A stretch of 64,000 nt of DNA, taken from assembly GCA_013396915.1 (NCBI GenBank), contig VWZL01000108.1, positions 171,036 through 235,035 of the forward strand. The letters run 5' to 3'. How positions within the stretch are numbered: position 1 is the first letter of the stretch; every line of letters begins with the position of its first letter. This document shows, piece after piece, positions 48,113 to 61,500 of the stretch. Source of the stretch: Stercorarius parasiticus (Eukaryota; Chordata; Aves; Charadriiformes; Stercorariidae). A model generated the notes under the pieces. That model had not been told where the DNA came from. It saw nothing but the letters and a program-made list of their open reading frames with translations, and did not search any database. Both the position numbers and the translations under genes were made by a program.

Positions 48113-51100
48113 CTGGAATAAAACAACAAAGTCCAATCAATCTTTGGTATGGAAAGGCCACAAATAAGGTTCAGTGTCACTGTGGGGAATAGAGTATGTA
48201 GGAATTGGAAGGCTTTGTTCTTGGGCAAACTTAGAAGGGAGGGCTGGAAGGCATCGGACAAGAAAAGAGCAGAAAAGGGCAGAGACAGAGAGCAGGTTCT
48301 GCAGACCAGAGTGGCCTTATGGAGTCATGTCCATAAGGCAGCTGCACTGTTAAGCGCTCATGCCAAGAGTTTCTGTAGGTACTTGGCAAAAAACTTATCT
48401 ACTGCTGTTACTGTTGGAAATAGCTGACGTTACTGTTCAGAAAGTCCCGATCCTTCAGAGTTTACTGAAGGGATTATAATTAAGTGTGGCCCAGGAGGAA
48501 ACCTCACAGCTAGGGGTGGTTGAGGAAATTATAGCTTCAGAGGAACTTGCAGTCATTAAGGTGGCCATTGTGGTGGAGAGCATAAAAGCAACATAAACGG
48601 ACAAAAAAAAAAAAGTCTGGACAGATATAAGTACAGTAAAAAGTAATGTAACAGCAGCAACACAAGAGTTACAGGACACCCTAAGCAGTGGCTTAAGTCT
48701 CTGATAATACATCAGGGGTTATAAAATATGAGGGACCTCTCGGTGCCCCTGATGATGAACAGAAGGTCCCCACTGAATTCCAGAGATTTGTGACACAGCT
48801 CCCATCACTCAGGATCACACCCATCATTTTATTCAGCGCCCACAACAAAGCAACAAAAAGAGGTGTAAAGTGTTGGCCCTCCGTTTTTCCCTTTGCCGCA
48901 GTAGCTTGGCTTAGCAAAACTGTAGTTAACTGTACAGCCAAATCTGGGATGTGCCTAAGTTATTTAGATCAGATTGACAGCACAAAGTGGACTGGTCCAT
49001 TGCCTCAGCACTTCCCCAACAAAGATTTTCAACTGCATATATAGCCTTCCCCCCCACGTAACAAGGAGTTTGCTCCTGCAGTGAATGGAACAAGTGATGC
49101 TTCCTTTACAGGATATATTTAATTTTGCACCAAGCTACAAAAAAATAACAAATTACTAAAGATTTAAAAATGTTAGCGTTGCCAGCAAACAGATCAAAGC
49201 TGACATAAGAAAAGCAGCCACAGAGGGGTGAAGGGAAAAGAAGGAACAAAGAGGAAAAGAGCACATGTATATTTAACTGAGTCAGCAGGGGCTGGGGCTG
49301 GAGGAGGGGGAAAGAAGAGTTAGAAACCCTGGATTTAGAGAAATAAAGGAGCTGAGGAAGGAGTCATGATCTCATTCCATAACGGGTTTAAAAATTAAGG
49401 TTGAGGAATTATAGGACATCAGAAGCAGATATGCAAATATATAGATGCAAATGGGAAAGATGGAAAGAAAAGAAGGAAACTTTCCTAATGAGGTATGCAA
49501 ATTTTTATTTTTAAAAGAGAGAGAGATTTGCAAAGAAAGAGAGGAAAGAGTTACAGCACAGCTGGAGCAATGGTCACTGTGAAAGGAAAAAATGTGATTG
49601 CCTAATTAAGATTCTGACTGTGCAAGAAGCCAATGTGTCTGTATGGATCAGAATTAATTAATCCTCTACTCCCATTAAATCCTCTGATTACTGCTGAACA
49701 TGTATCCTGCTCTGCTGCCAACCAGGCCAGCTCTGCCCTTGCGCTTCAACCATGTCTGTGGAAATACAGTAGGAATGCAGGTAATCCAGAAGATTAGGAG
49801 GCATCACTAGGACTCTGTCCCACTACTTAGACCAGTTAGTTACAGGCCTTCCTCCACACCCCCCAGCAGTAGCCCTTCTGAAGGTCAAAACTCAACACAG
49901 CGTTTCCTACAAGGTTAAACAATGCAGAATGGGCCATATCAAGAGGTGCAAATTTTTAGGTACTTAAAAATATTTTTACATGCAGGAGTCATGCCAGGTT
50001 CCTTAGCTCACGTATCCTGACTCTCCATCCATTGCTAATGCAGTATTCCACAGTTTCAGCAGAATTTATTCCTTTGTTTTGTTTCTTAATTGCACAGTTT
50101 CATCACCTTCCAGATCTTTATTTGAAACAATAAAATAAACCATACAGATTATCCTATAACTTGGCTCATCTTTATGGCAGATATCATTAGTTCCTTAAAG
50201 CATCAACAGCAGGAGAGACACTATTACAATACCACCACCTTCTCGAATAAAACATTGAAGGGAGGGATGAAAAATATGTTTATGCATATTCAGTTTGCCC
50301 AAAATTATTATGTATTTTTCAAAATACTACTGCCATGTGCCTTTGTTGCATGCCTTGAACACAGTGGTTGAACAGTAAGAAATCTAACAGGTACTACTGT
50401 TGCTACTAGCAGTGTGTTCATTTGAAAGGCTTCATCAAGCATCTTTTGAAACTGTCTAGCCTGGGTCACAGCATCTTGATGTGTACACATGCACCTCTGT
50501 GCCTCAGCCTAATAAAGTTTGAGCTTATTGGCTCATTTCACCCATTGTTAACAGAGGGGTTGGAGAGCCAGTTCCTGCTTTCACAAGGAAAAGAAATAGC
50601 ATAAGCCCAAACTTTCTGACGTAGCTGCAAAGCCACAAAAAGAGGTTTTGAATATCTCAACCACAGGAAAGCCTCAATGAGAGTTTCCACCAAAGGTTCA
50701 ACCCCAATAAACTAGGCTTCCTTTGTTCCGCTACTGACGTAAAGTATTTCGGCAAAGAATGGAGAGGACTTTCAACATTCTCCTACAATTTCAGGCCATA
50801 TGTTTTAGCAGGGGGAGGGATTTTCCAAACCATTCAAGTACTGGCCTAACTACACCAAGGGGGGTCTTGCTTGTGAGTATAATGTAAGGAAGTGAGGCTG
50901 CTGAAAAGTCCACACTAATAGTGTTGGGCATTTTATGCATTGTCTGGTCTACCCCATGCTTATGACAGGCTCTAAGGGAGGAAAGAAAGAAAGTCTAATG
51001 ACCTGCTCTAAACCACATACACTCACTCCAGAGCCACAGGGGACTTTTCCTGACAGCAAAAAAATCCAGTGGATGCTCATATTTCCGGTCACACATCTTT

Positions 51101-53320
51101 CTCTCAGGTCTGTAAGAAGTGTGAGGGATATACTGTGGCAGCACCGGTCACCAGACAAGTGTCCTGAGAAGGGAAGATTCTCAGCTGCTAACATCCACAC
51201 AGTAACCATCTATCTAGTGCCTGTCAGCTGCCCTCAGAGTGATTCTAGCTGTGTGTTTGACTGTCATAAAGAAGCAAGTTATCATTCCCACAACCTCTAT
51301 GCCTTAAAAAAAAAAAGAGGCAAGTCAGAGATACTTCAGAAGAACTAACATGCTGTTAAGATCTGTGGTCCCACTGGGGTCAAAACACTTTGCCAAATGA
51401 AATCTTGAAGAGATTTAAATTTGGTTAAACATAACAAAACAAATCAAACCCTGAAAATCTTCAGAAAAAGGTTCAGGCACTGCAATATCCTGTTCTTGGC
51501 CATTTCAGAATGGAATTGCTTGTTTTTCATATTAACTCTTACTTGTTTCTTGTTTTATCTTGGTGTAAAATTGTAGAAAGAAAGGTTCATCATCCATCCC
51601 CACCTCCCCACCAAGTGAGTAAAGACAGGCCAGATTGTCTATGACTGGCTATATTTCCAGAATTGCGAGATTAAATTAGCTCTTCTACCAACAATGCCCT
51701 TTTCCCATGCATGTGTGAAAGGGGAGCCCAATTTCAAATATTTTCACCAAAGGCATTAATCTGACTTTTCCCTTGCCCTGGTTTACAGGTGCTTCATGAA
51801 GAGCTATTGCTGTAGTGACCGATTAAAGGGAAGACAAATATTACTATGACAATAGGGAAGGGGATGAGAAGGCAGGAGGAGGGGAAGTATGTTATCACCT
51901 CCGTTTATTGTCCATGTTGTTTGTACCTCTCCTTTTGCTATAGGTCCTACAGTAGCGTTCTCTTGTTGCAGGGTGGCAAGCTCTACTCAGAAGAGATAAC
52001 AGCACTTGGAAGCCTCAGTCTACCAGGGGAAGTTGCGCATTGCCTGTTCCACCGCTCCCTATGCAAGCAAAGCAGTACCTTCTGTGCTTAACACAAGGAT
52101 CTCCCAGGAAATGAAGTATACATATTTATAAATGCATAAAATAGCCTGAATAATAATGTAAAAAAAACCATACTCATACATTCACTAGATGCTTCCAGCA
52201 AATTGGAAGACCTACAATACTGAAGACATGAGACATGCCCACCTAAAACAGCACTGTGCCTCAGAGTTAATGGTCTGGATCCGAAGCTCACTGGAATTTT
52301 CCCACTCACTCTTACAGGCTTTGGATCAATTGCTGGCAAAAATCTAATCCCCAGTATAGCCAATACAGCCTTCAGTATTGTACAAGCCTTCTCCAAACAG
52401 CCAAACACTCACAGCTGTTTCCAAGTGCACTCTCCAATGTGCAAGCACTACATTTGTTCATCGCTGGAAGGGTGGAAGAGGGAATATTCATTTCTAAGGA
52501 GGGAAGGGCAGGGACTGTCACAATTTTGAGCCTAGTCAACTGAGGCTTAGGAACCCAGAGAAACACAGCCAGCCTCCAGCAGTTGAATTCTAACAAAATT
52601 TCAGCAAATAAGTACATTATTCATGAAGACAAAAGCCTCTAGAGAAACAAACCCAGAGCTGATGTAAAGCAGCTATTTTAATCAATAAACCTGTAGCAGA
52701 AACCATCTGCACCAGGCCTATTTAAAACCAGCCATTTACAATTTAAAGGCCAAATGACAATCTGTGTGCAGCAATTCTGCTGGGTTTTATGACCATTCCC
52801 CTTTTTCCCTGCTTAAGCAACGTATTTCTGCAAACTTTCAAATTCAGTCTGACAATAGCTGCCTGTGACGAGGGAAGGGAAGGAGCTTTCAGATTAAACC
52901 CATTCCTTCTCATTTTGTGTGTATATCTCTTCAGAACTGAAAGTGGCATCCCTATTGGGATTTATTTGTATATGCTCTGATTGTAATTGAAGAAAATTTT
53001 TGGCACAAAGTATTTATTTTTAACATAAAGGTGAGGAAACCCCCTCATTCAGCAATCAGCATCAACACCTCTAGGACTGGCAAGTGCCCTGCAGCCCTGG
53101 CTGCAGACAGTGCCTCGTATTACTGGCAGAAAGACAGAACTGTTTGTTTTCCTGGTCCCTCTGCATCTCCTACTTGGAGGCACCCAGTAAGAGTTAAAGA
53201 TAATGCTCAAGCATGGGCATCACCATTTTCTGCCATGGAACTTGATGAAAAATAAAAGCCTAAGAATTACTGAGAGCTTCCCCGTACTTCTACTTTGACC
53301 CTAAACATGCCCAATTCAGT

Positions 53321-54064
53321 GACGTTGACAGGCTGGAGAAATGAACTACCAGCAACCTAGCAAATTCAACAAAGGCAAATACAAAGTCCTGCACCTCAAG
53401 AGGAATAAACCCATGCAACAAGAGAGGCTGGGGGCCTAACGGCAGGAAAACAGTTTTACACAAAGTTGCATAAGTTGAATGTCAGTCAGCAGAGTTCCCT
53501 GCGACAGCAAAGGCCAGTGACATACTGGGCTGTATTTGCAAGAGCACAGCCATAAGGATACATTGAAGTGATTTTTTTACCCTCTACTCAGTACTTGTGA
53601 GAGTTGAGAACAAGACAGATGTTGACAAACTGGATTGAGTTCCACAAAGGGCCATGGAGGTGGTGAGGGCATATGAGGAGAGACATATGAGGAGAGGCTG
53701 AGGGAGCTGGGTGTGTTCAGTAAGAAAAGAAGGCTCAGGGAAAAATCTTATTGCTGCCGTCAGCAACCTAATGGGTAGAGTCCAGAGTCTGCTTGAAGAA
53801 AGAGGAGAAGAAGCAACAGTCACAAGTTGGGACGTGAGAAATTCAGATTGGATATTAGGAAAAACTTTTTCACTGTTTGGATGACCAAACAGGGGAGCAG
53901 GTTGTACAGAGAGATTATTGAATCTCCAGCTTTGCAGATATTCAAAACTCATCTGGACAACCCTCTGAACAACTTCATCTAACTGGACCTATTTTGAACA
54001 GGGGTTTGGACTGGGTGACCTTCAGAGGTCCTTGCCAACCTAAATTTTTCTGCAATTCTATGAG
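53321..54064 (+). mobile_element. CR1 LINE remnant, degenerate
   Basis: Recognisable CR1 ORF2 3' sequence: aaattcaacaaaggcaaata, tcctgcacctcaagaggaat, then ccacaaagggccatggaggt, gaggagaggctgagggagct, and tcagattggatattaggaaa near the end. It finishes with ggactgggtgaccttcagag and a decayed tail (gcaattctatgag). Many stops and small indels break the frame, including a local duplication of the catatgaggaga unit near 53670-53695. It is clearly older than the CR1 at 6066-6520 and extends further 5'. Confidence 0.93.
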
Positions 54065-55162
54065 TCTCTCTACAAAGCTTTCTGCTTTTACTATCCCAGA
54101 TTTCCTGTCATTCTTTCCTCTCAAATATTTCTCATAGACAATGGCCATACTGTCTCAGACACATGGGAAAATGCTGACCAGCAATGCTCCCTGAATATAA
54201 AAAATTCCATTCAAGTTATTTATTATTTTGCAGAAATCCATTCGGACATGTCCTGTTAATCCATAACAACCTGGAGAACCTAATTTTTTCTAATGCTACT
54301 AAAAGCAAAGTTCGGTACTTTTTCTAGCATCTCTATAACTTCCTTCTGCAGCGTCAGTCTCTACCTGCACAAAAACCAAGCATTCCAACATACAGGAATG
54401 TAGCTTGGGGCTTCTTAGAAAAGTAAGGGCAGCTCAGATGTATTCCTTGCTGTGTCTCAGGCATGTCTGTGTCCCTTACATTGTTCCATACTTTTTCCTC
54501 ATTGCTGTCTAACTTTTTATCTCTTACCATTTCTCTGTCCACTGTAGAATGCTTTGAATACCACAATGCAGCTATACCTGAACTTGTACTGACACCCAGA
54601 GGAGTTGCCTGGGAATTGCTACTTAACAAGGGAATAGATTTTATTGCAAAATCAGATGTAAACCCAAACATGCTTAACCTTGATTTAAAAAAAGAAGAGG
54701 AGGAGAGAGAGAGATGTTCTAACACGTTCATCTTGAAAAAGACAGTTCTACCTTGGAATCAAAGTCAAAACATGACTTAAGAAAGCTGGCTTGTTATTTC
54801 CTTGGAAAAGAAAGTATTTCCAAATGACCAGAAGGATCACTGTAGGGTGATGGTGTATTGTTTGTTGGGTTGTTTTTTTTTTAAAAAACTTGGCCTCTCT
54901 TTCTGTTATCACCACGTGACACCAAAGTATCTCCAGGGAATGTGACATTAATTTTGAAAAGGGTCTGATCCAAGCTTCTTTGAAATGCTATTCTTCCATT
55001 TCAAGATTTGAATTAAATCTTCAAAATCGTCACTGACCTACCTGTGAATTTCTTAACAAATCTGCAGGGCAAAAGGCAAAGGAAGGGCAGTAGCTGGTGT
55101 AGCTCTAACTGTAAAAGAAAGCAAGATCTAGCCACACCATGTAATACTTCGACGAAACAACA

Positions 55163-55201
55163 GACTGGATGTCAAAGGACTGGATGTCAAAGGACTGGAT
55201 G
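55163..55201 (+). repeat. 15-bp tandem repeat, 2.6 copies
   Basis: The unit gactggatgtcaaag repeats perfectly in tandem. It lies in a DGKI intron and is unlikely to be coding. Confidence 0.9.
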
Positions 55202-55469
55202 CTGTTTGAAGCCTGGCACAGGCACTAAAGGGGCTGGGTGTACACACTACATGAAAAGCATAAAGATATGTTAGGCACAATCAGGTAAAAAAATCATCTG
55301 ACCTCTTTCCTCAACAACAGGTCTGTGTACTTTTGCTTTTTCCAGAAAAAGATTAAAACAGAGATCATTTTGCTATGACCTTAACTTTTTATTTAACCCA
55401 GAAAAAAGAATTATTTCGGTAACCGCAAAGCCATGACAGCCACACTGCAAGCACATCGGGTATACATAC

Positions 55470-55507
55470 CCTGATTCAGAAGTCACATCCCGCACTTGGC
55501 CCTCAGG
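55470..55507 (-). CDS. Possible DGKI alternative cassette exon (38 nt)
   Basis: On the minus strand, an acceptor-like catctccatctag is followed by 38 bases and the donor gtatgt. Read from phase 0 it gives PEGQVRDVTSESG, whose last codon GG|G is completed by the first base of the 26-nt DGKI exon at 48112, so the downstream phase fits. If the canonical upstream DGKI exon instead ends in two bases of a Gln codon, as human DGKI recalled from memory suggests, including this segment would bring in a stop after eight codons and give a protein without ankyrin repeats or PDZ ligand. I do not recall this peptide in canonical DGKI, and the pyrimidine tract is modest. It may be a chance pair of splice-like sites. 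Confidence 0.3.
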
Positions 55508-58500
55508 CTAGATGGAGATGAAGTATATCAGCTGCTTGGTATCTCAAGACATCACCCAAATAATCGTAGGCCAGTTTGGGTTTCTAAACAGTCTAGAAGC
55601 CACACTAAGTGGTGTGTTTGTTACCACAAAATAAACCAGTGACTCCTGATAATTAGCCTTCAGTGGTTTTGGGAGAAGAGAGACGGAAACACAGGAATCC
55701 CTCCGAAACAGGTTCTTGCAATTACATTCATAAATATGTGGCCTGATTTTCACAAGCGCTAAGCGCTAAGCAACATTCACTTGTTTGCCATCTTTAAAAA
55801 GAAATAAAATTTTTTAAAAAATCACTTCAGTTAATGTGCCTAACACGCAGGTCCTATGCAGAGCAGAATTGCTGAGCCCTTTATGCTCCTGCTGTAGAGT
55901 AATTAATGGAGAATAAAACTTGTGATGGGAGTTTCAGATATGGTTTTGTGCTGCACTTCTAGGCACCTGGCACAGAAACCAGAATCTAGGAGTCAGGGTT
56001 ACACTGGCTCCAGGCCACCTCTGGCTCTCTGATTTCAGCTCTTGGCATAATTTCGCCAGGTCCATCTGTCCCTGCTTGCCCATGGGCATCAACACTGCCA
56101 GGAACCTCAGCAAGGCTATGTGTTACGGCCCTGCTCCTCATGTATTTCCCTCCCCTGACCGCACCTCTGTGCCAGAACTGCTAAACGCTTGCTCAGCCTC
56201 AGCTACCAAAAGCTGTGGGGCTTAGTGCTCCTTTCCCAGCACAGAGGAGCAACAGGCAAGCAGGGACAACTTTTCTCCCTTGCCATTTGAATGCTTTTAA
56301 GCTTTCAGAAGTTTCTCCTCTCACCTGAGAAATTCTTTGGCAGGCATTTTAAGAAGAGACAGTACCTTCTACACCCTGACGTATAAGCCCGCAGCCAGGG
56401 GGCTAGGACACACATCCTAGACATGAAAGGGCAAGGGCTGCTCCATGCAGAGCAGCCATGCCAAGATGCACAACCCGGGGAGCATGCTCACTGTTCCTCA
56501 GCAGTTGAACCAGAGAATCTCTCCCCAGCCCAAGCACACTAAACCCAGCCCACATTCACAGGTACTTTCTGTTTCAAGCAACATTTTCCAGAAGAAATAA
56601 ACCTCTTTCATGTGCACCTCCACCAAGCAAAAACAGTTCACCAATATATTTTTCAAGCAGCCCTAGTGAAAAACCTCAACCTCACTTTTTGTTCATGGAG
56701 TTAAGTGAAGGCTTATGTCAAACTATTGCTTCCAGCCTTATTCAAATACTGTGAACTTTGTGGGTCTAAAATACTAAATTGCAAACCTCAGAAGATGACC
56801 TATTTTCACATGACTATGTTTTGCCTCTAGCTTTTTGTTGCATGATAGTTTGACAATTTCCACTTTTCAGCCACAGCTGAAAGCCGAACATGCACATATC
56901 TGAAGAATGAAGAAAAGTTAGCAAAGGCTTGACTTTTTAGAGTTTCACACTGTCAACTCAGGCGAAGTAGTACCTCTTTGTGATAGTCTAGAGCAGTTAT
57001 TTTACCAAACTACATTTCTATTCTCTTTGCAAGCCTGGTAAACCAGAATAGGGATATCAATAAATACAGTCTGGATGCATATTATGAGATGTCCTAGTGT
57101 GAAAGCTTGGACACACTGTGTATTCCAATGTGTATGTTACATATGTACAGGACTGTGTTTCGTACCCATGCCCTGAAGCTTATTAGCTTTGGCTTTAATG
57201 AGACAGCTTGGTACTAAGTGAGAGCACATTAGGAACCAGTCTCCTCTCCGAGCAGATGGCAGCTCCGTATGGCAGGGACAGAGCACATGGACACAGGCTC
57301 GCTATGCCTGTGCAATGCTCAGAAAACTAGGACCAGGATGTTTTATTTTTTTGTCTTGCTTCAACTCTTACAAGTAAGTAACAAGCACACACAAATACAG
57401 ACATATATATTACCTAAAACTACAGGCTTCAATTCTTTTCCAACCTTTATTGGACTGGAAGCCTGCCGTGCCAGAGGATATTCACCCTATATTTATAACA
57501 GTGCTTAAAGCAAGCCCAGAAGAATACGGGCTGTCAATCATCCTATATCCCACTAATAGACCCAGCTAGGCCCTCTTCCAGTGCCTTTAACGTCACTGGG
57601 GGCCATGGGTCTGCTATTTCCACTCCATAAAGCTAAAGAGAGGAATATTTACATTCTACAGTGGCATCGTCAGCTCCACTCTCTACCAAGTGCAGTTACC
57701 ACATGCCTGACACTTGCAGGAAAGCAGTAGGCCCTAAAGATCAAATTATCAAATGTCATTTTCTTTTACCCAGCCGAACGGAAAACAAGGGTACAAGAAG
57801 TGATTGTCTTGATACGTTCCCCTGCCTTCTTTGCTGCAGAGCTGCTTTACTTCTCAGAGCAGATTCTGCTTCTCAATCCAGGGGCTAAAGTAAGCAAGCA
57901 AGGATGGAAGTAAAGGGGGAAAAAAAAGGAAAGAGTTGTAACAAGAAGAGAAAAAAGAAAGAACTCTATTACTTCTGCCTTGGCTATCAGCCAGAAAGTG
58001 GAAAGCAGATTTATAGCTGTTATGGTAAACAACTTAAAGAAAAGCAAGGCACTCAGCCATCTGTACTCTGTCAACATCAATTTCACCTTTCAAACACACT
58101 CCAACAAAAAAACACCTTACATTCCACTTGGAAAATGCTTTTTCATCCCCTTATCTACTGGAACTAATCAGAAAGCATTTTCAAGCTAGGGGGTACTTGA
58201 CTTTTTCAACATTGGGGTAGGTAGGTCCCTTTGTCAAGCACGTGCATATTCTGTTGCTTGAAATCACCCCAAGGAGAAGAGGAGAGCCGGACTGCTTGCA
58301 TTTCCCTTTTGGAAAGCAGTATGCCAGTCAAGAAGCAAGATCTCTCTAAAGAAGCCAATTTGTAGTCTCATGGTGTGTGGGAGTGTTTTGCATGTCACCG
58401 TCTGCCAAAATAATTTGTCAGCAGGGTAAATTTCCTCAGCTGCGTATCAGGTGTTGAGATGCTACAGAAATCATTAAGAGCCCTCCTTTTGAGGGCTCGG

Positions 58501-61500
58501 GGGCAGGTGGGTGGGAAAAGAGGAAACTAAAAATCCCACCCAATCCACTCCAGGGAGCTACATTCTGAATAATAAAATTACTTGGTAATAAGTACTGATG
58601 AGAAAAATAACATCTTACAGGATGCAGTACAGGATGTACTCTATTTCTGCCACATATTGAAGGGGCAGAAACACAAACCCACCTCATCAGATGTGCCTAT
58701 TGTTGTTAAAGCCCCTTAGCAATTCAGCACCTCAACAGCAGAGGCTGGAGACTTAATTCTGGAAGAAAACAAACACTATTTGCATTGCACTCACATACAC
58801 AAATAAGGCCATAGACATGCAAATCTAAACCAAATTCTGATTTCTTCCTTTTTCAATTACAGTTAACAAGAGCAGAAGCAAAAGACGATGTCTTAAAGCT
58901 TGGTATTACTGGGAAAGAGATTGCCAGAAGGATGTGTAAGTAGGAAATACTACTGACTGTTGCAGAAATTTTAATAAGTAAAAGCCATGATTTTTCTACA
59001 CCCCAGCTCTCTGTAGAGGACAGGCTTTGGCAGCAGTGACATAAAAATTCTACTAATTAACAAGGGAAGAAATGATTAAATAAGGTTTTCCATGTATTCA
59101 ATCACTTAAAGGCAACACCAGAAGTTGCTGAAAGTTCATGTTAAACAGTTTCCAGAACCACCTGATTCTCACCGTTTGCAAAGATCCCTCAGGTCTGGTG
59201 GACGCAATCACCATAGAGCCACGGCTCATCCTCTGATGTAGCAGGGACTGTATGTGGTAACACATTCCCTAGTCCTGCTTCCGTATCTTCAGACATCAGA
59301 GCAAAATACCAGGATCTTCCCATGTCCAAAACCGTTCCTGAGATGGTACCAACATGGCTGAAGTAACGCAAAGCCTCTTGAATCCTGAGTTGAGAACGTC
59401 TGTTCTTGTGTTTACCTCACCTACACAGTCTGTACGTGATACACTCAGGATATACCAAAAACATATTTCACGTGGGCCAGCCTTTGGGAAGATATTTTGG
59501 TGCCAACGTTCCTCTCCATACCCTGTGCTTTTAGCATAGTTTTCCTCTCTAAACTGCGTTCCTTTTTTCTGCAGTTGAATCAAGGTGTATCTGCTAATCA
59601 GACATGTCCAGGAGTCCCTTCTCCTGGCTATAACCGGGATTGAACATCACTAGAACCAGAGACATAGCTTGGGGAAAGTGGACATAGATTAAGTGACAAT
59701 GTGGGAGAGGCTCAAAACTAACTCGTGAATTAATGTTTGTCCAGGTAAAAGTCTTATTTCCAGTTTCCTGACAAATCATTTGACAAATTCTTATATATTC
59801 TGTATCTACAGCTGAATTTGAGGTTGCTGTATAAACAGCTCCAGAAGGAAAAAGAAAACTTATAGAAAAATTGTAAGAGCTGGACACTTAAATTAGCTTC
59901 CAGATAGTAACAGATACCAGCAGCAGTAGCTGCCGTTAAAAATTTTGAAATCCCACAGGCTGTAAAGCAGCACAGGGCACTAAACAAGATTTTTCTTTGC
60001 TGTCAATCTGGAAAGAGTAAGAATTTCACTGGGAAGTATTTCTGTCTGCAGTGCTACAGTCTCCAGATTGTTTTCATATTCAATGATTGTACCACAGAGT
60101 AAAAATAACTATCCGGTTTTTGTTTATCTCTGTACTGAGCTGACTATACAGAGAAAATAAGAGATTCAAACTATTTCTGGAAGGGTTTGATCTTAAAAAC
60201 ATAGGAATCTCACAGAGAAAACATGCTATCCTTTGTTAGTCAAATTCCATCATTTTTAAGAGCATTGCTATTGTTTGTCAGGCTGATTTTTTTTTTCTGG
60301 ATGGCAAGAAAGGAAGCTTCAAGACAAATTATTCAAGCAATGCCAAAATTCTGCTAGATTTTCATTGTTACACTGTAAGTTTTTAAGGTAATTAGAAAGG
60401 ACAGAAATATATCTTTTCAGAACTGCAGGCACATATCTTCAAGGCAGAATTCCAAAGGAAACCAATAATTATTCCTTTTTTCCCCACTGAAAATATCAAA
60501 AAGCAATGAAAGCAGATAAAATTTTGAAGTATATGGAGACAATTAATATTCACAACAGGAGCATAAAGCACATGAAATTCATTATTTACCATGCTTGGGC
60601 ACTAGTGTGTAAAAAAATTAACAGGTGCCCTCTTTTGTCAAGGAAGTCTCCAGAAATGGGGAAGATTTACAGCAGCAATTGAAGAAAAGATTTCCTAACG
60701 GTGGATAAATTGTAGCTTCCATCTGGAACGTGCACAACATTTTAAGTATTGTGATTGCATCACACTGACAATAGCAAGAGCTTTCAAAATACAGGACCAG
60801 ACCCCACACTGAGATGCATCACTTTTTCCCACTCAGTCTCACTCAGGAAACTTGCTTTCCCTCAAAACAATTTCTTATCCATTTGCTGTATTCTCATATT
60901 TTATTTTATTTGCTTTCTTCAAAGTATTTTCCCTATTTAACTCATGTTTACCTTCCCCTGAACCATTCTCAGTTCTCTTTATGTCACTTTTCCTCCTCTT
61001 TGAGTCCTCATCTTTCCTTTCACTAATGCCTCCTCCTTTTTAACACCACTTTCATAGTTAAGAGGTGGAAAACTGCTTTAGCCAAACCTTTCTCATGCTC
61101 CACTAAGGTATTAAAAGAGTGGTGCTTTACAAACTATTTGTAAAAGCACCTAAAACAACAGAAGAGAAATAAAAGGGACAGTTGAGTATAAATGGATACT
61201 GCGTTTTCTTATGCTCTAATTAATATTCTAAGAACTACACAGGAGTGTACAGTGAAGGTGAGATGGTGATTTATGGCTTCACTCAAATAAGATTTGTTTG
61301 AAAGCAATCAGTACTCATGGAGCCTTATTTGGGATTTAAAACAACGGAAAATAATTTGTACAGGTGTACAAATAGCTGGTTAAAACATATGCACATCACT
61401 CTTGTGGCTTAATCTTACAAATGCGGCTTGAACTAAATCTGAACCAGAAAACTAATTCATATTTTGCTATCAAAACACAGCAGGGCAGACTACTCTGCCT

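Noticed and set aside
55042..55061. A 20-nt minus-strand segment with cctgcag and gtaggt boundaries that looks like a microexon.
   Set aside because: In the phase required by the next DGKI exon it contains an in-frame TAA.
56000..56280. A GC-richer block in the last intron, considered as an exon or retrocopy.
   Set aside because: No extended ORF, splice pair or repeat signature was found.
58613..58640. A 28-nt minus-strand segment with AG and gtaaga boundaries, open as NRVHPVLHP and phase-compatible with the 38-nt candidate at 55507.
   Set aside because: The acceptor tract is interrupted, the peptide is not recognised in DGKI, and such pairs of sites are expected by chance in 16 kb of intron.
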